The position numbers and the translations under genes were made by a program. Below the pieces are notes generated by a model. It had not been told where the DNA came from. It saw only the letters and a program-made list of their open reading frames with translations, and ran no database searches. From the NCBI GenBank assembly GCA_016296235.1, contig JAEDJR010000025.1:1-14872 (forward strand): a stretch of 14,872 bases of DNA. Reading direction: 5' to 3'. Below, piece by piece: positions 13,534 to 14,872 of the stretch (position 1 is its first letter; every line of letters starts with the position of its first letter). The DNA is from Oscillospiraceae bacterium (lineage in GTDB: Bacteria > Bacillota > Clostridia > Oscillospirales > Oscillospiraceae).

Positions 13534-14546
13534 ACGTATTGGTCACCGGCGGCGCCGGATACATCGGCAGCCACACCTGCGTGGAGCTGATCGAAGCGGG
13601 TCACCTGCCCATCGTCATCGACAATCTGAGCAATTCCAGCGCCAAGAGCCTGCAGCGGGTGCAGGAGATCACCGGAAAGGCCGTCCCCTTCTATGAGGGT
13701 GACGTCCGGGACGAAGCCCTGCTGGACAAGATCTTTGCCGAACACGCCATCGACTGCGCCATCCACTTCGCAGGCCTGAAGGCCGTGGGCGAATCCGTGG
13801 CAAAGCCCCTGGAGTACTATGAAAATAATCTCTGCGCCACCATGACTCTCTGCCGCGTGCTGGCAAAGCACGGTGTGAAGCGGATTATTTTCTCTTCTTC
13901 CGCTACGGTCTACTCCGGGGACAACGAGATGCCCCTGCGGGAGAGCTCCAAAACCGGCAATTGCACCAATCCCTACGGCTGGACCAAGTACATGGGCGAG
14001 CAGATTCTCCGGGACATCGCCAAGGCGGACCCGGAATGGTCCGTGGTGAACCTGCGGTACTTCAACCCCGTGGGCGCCCATGAGAGCGGCAAGATCGGCG
14101 AGCATCCCAACGGCATTCCCAACAATCTCATGCCCTTTATCTCCCAGACGGCCATCGGCAAGCGGGATCATCTGAACGTCTTCGGCAACGACTATCCCAC
14201 CCCCGACGGCACCGGCGTCCGGGACTACATCCATGTGGTGGATCTGGCCAAGGGCCATGTGGCGGCCATCGACTATCTCATGCGCCACACCGGCGAGGGC
14301 GTGTTCAACCTGGGCACGGGCCACGGTTACAGCGTCCTGGACATGGTTCATGCCTTTGAAGAAGCCAACGGCGTCAGGGTGCCCTATGAAATTGCCCCCC
14401 GCCGCCCCGGCGACCTGCCTACCTGCTATGCCGACCCCAGCAAGAGCCGGGAGGTTCTTGGCTGGGAGGCCACCCACGATCAGAACGATATGTGCCGCGA
14501 CAGCTGGCGCTGGCAGAGCTGGAACCCCAACGGCTACGACGAATAA
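13530..14546 (+). CDS. galE: UDP-glucose/UDP-N-acetylglucosamine 4-epimerase GalE
   Basis: The 338-residue protein is the same length as E. coli GalE and aligns to it by eye without gaps at the key sites. It is an extended short-chain dehydrogenase: NAD-binding GGAGYIGS (7-14), SSSATVY with catalytic S124, Y149-G-W-T-K153 as the Tyr/Lys catalytic pair, then RYFNPVGAH and DGTGVRDYIHV. It interconverts UDP-Glc and UDP-Gal. Position 299, Tyr in E. coli GalE, is Cys here (codon TGC at 14424-14426), the residue type linked to acceptance of UDP-GlcNAc/UDP-GalNAc, so a dual-specificity enzyme is likely. The start at 13530 overlaps the kinase stop (ATGA). Three of its neighbours handle amino sugars, which supports a UDP-GalNAc to UDP-GlcNAc role in this operon. 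Confidence 0.96.
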   Translation: MNVLVTGGAGYIGSHTCVELIEAGHLPIVIDNLSNSSAKSLQRVQEITGKAVPFYEGDVRDEALLDKIFAEHAIDCAIHFAGLKAVGESVAKPLEYYENNLCATMTLCRVLAKHGVKRIIFSSSATVYSGDNEMPLRESSKTGNCTNPYGWTKYMGEQILRDIAKADPEWSVVNLRYFNPVGAHESGKIGEHPNGIPNNLMPFISQTAIGKRDHLNVFGNDYPTPDGTGVRDYIHVVDLAKGHVAAIDYLMRHTGEGVFNLGTGHGYSVLDMVHAFEEANGVRVPYEIAPRRPGDLPTCYADPSKSREVLGWEATHDQNDMCRDSWRWQSWNPNGYDE

Positions 14547-14551
14547 GGAGG
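14545..14551 (+). promoter_or_regulatory. Ribosome binding site of nagB
   Basis: AAGGAGG overlaps the TAA stop of galE (14544-14546) and lies 8 bases before the nagB ATG. This tight arrangement marks nagB as part of the same operon. Confidence 0.8.
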
Positions 14552-14559
14552 AATTTCCC

Positions 14560-14872
14560 ATGTATCATGTAAATATTGTTGTTGCGAAGAATCCGGCGGA
14601 GGTCGGCAAACTGGCCGCCGATCAGTTTGAGGCGGTTCTGCGGGTGAAGCCCGCCTGCGTCATCGGTCTTGCCACCGGCTCCACCCCTCTGCCCCTGTAC
14701 CGGGAGCTGATCCAGCGGGAACAGGCCGGCCGTATTGATTTCAGCCGCGTCCGCTCCGCCAACCTGGACGAATACAAGGGTCTGGCCCCCGACCATCCCC
14801 AGAGCTACCGCCGCTTTATGCAGGAGAACCTGTTCAATCACATTTCCATTAAGCCCGAGAACACCATCGTCC
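14560..14872 (+). CDS. nagB: Glucosamine-6-phosphate deaminase NagB (partial, 3' end beyond window)
   Basis: The visible 104 residues cover roughly the first 40% of a usual NagB (about 240-270 aa). The phosphate-binding loop reads GLATGSTPLPLY (36-47), and N68-L-D-E-Y holds D70, matching the catalytic-base Asp of E. coli NagB (D72). HP.SY..FM..N.F.H follows as in the family. NagB converts glucosamine-6-phosphate to fructose-6-phosphate plus ammonia, the last step that brings amino sugars into glycolysis. The gene starts 13 bases after the galE stop. A galactosamine-6-phosphate isomerase of the same fold is a less likely alternative that the missing C-terminal part could resolve. Confidence 0.93.
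   Translation, partial: MYHVNIVVAKNPAEVGKLAADQFEAVLRVKPACVIGLATGSTPLPLYRELIQREQAGRIDFSRVRSANLDEYKGLAPDHPQSYRRFMQENLFNHISIKPENTIV

Noticed and set aside
13422..14561. 379-codon minus-strand frame opposite galE (and similar ones at 12670-13530 and 11573-12214)
   Set aside because: These are shadow frames of GC-rich genes with clear catalytic motifs on the plus strand. The minus-strand translations have no recognisable motif.

Overview
The window looks like chromosomal DNA from a Gram-positive gut bacterium, most likely an Oscillospiraceae-type Firmicute (the Flavonifractor / Lawsonibacter / Oscillibacter neighbourhood). This rests on the high GC content, the very strong AGGAGG-type ribosome binding sites, the C-terminal SLH repeats with the FLWRA ending, and a GalE of Gram-positive character. 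The genus is an inference from style, not a database result. No RNA gene, transposase, phage gene or CRISPR array was seen.

Left part (1-10044, plus strand): a short AT-rich leader with tandem heptamers is followed by a small two-helix membrane protein. Its stop codon overlaps (ATGA) the start of a 3171-residue secreted surface protein. The giant protein has a signal peptide, a long chain of Ig-like and other beta domains, an unrecognised central region, a propeller-like region, CARDB-like and cadherin-like modules, one InlB B-repeat, and three C-terminal SLH domains that should anchor it to the cell wall. Residues about 301-500 are encoded by DNA of clearly different codon use, which suggests a swapped-in segment.

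Middle (10045-11557): the convergent gap holds a 17-bp perfect inverted repeat (probable two-way terminator) and a GC-rich palindromic element. An AraC-family regulator lies on the minus strand. Between it and the next operon is a 178-bp divergent control region with good promoters in both directions, an exact 10-bp direct repeat at 20-bp spacing, and a series of TTGCNA half-sites.

Right part (11558-14872, plus strand): a tight operon encodes a sugar-1-phosphate nucleotidyltransferase, a NahK-like anomeric sugar kinase, a UDP-hexose 4-epimerase (GalE) and the start of glucosamine-6-phosphate deaminase (NagB, cut by the window end). The first three genes overlap by ATGA. The set resembles the bifidobacterial lacto-N-biose / galacto-N-biose route, with a nucleotidyltransferase where bifidobacteria use a GalT-type enzyme. 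GalE has Cys at the position (299) that in E. coli is the Tyr excluding N-acetylated sugars. The likely job is turning free GalNAc/GlcNAc, for example from mucin, into fructose-6-phosphate under control of the divergent AraC regulator. The phosphorylase, deacetylase, mutase and transporter are not in the window.
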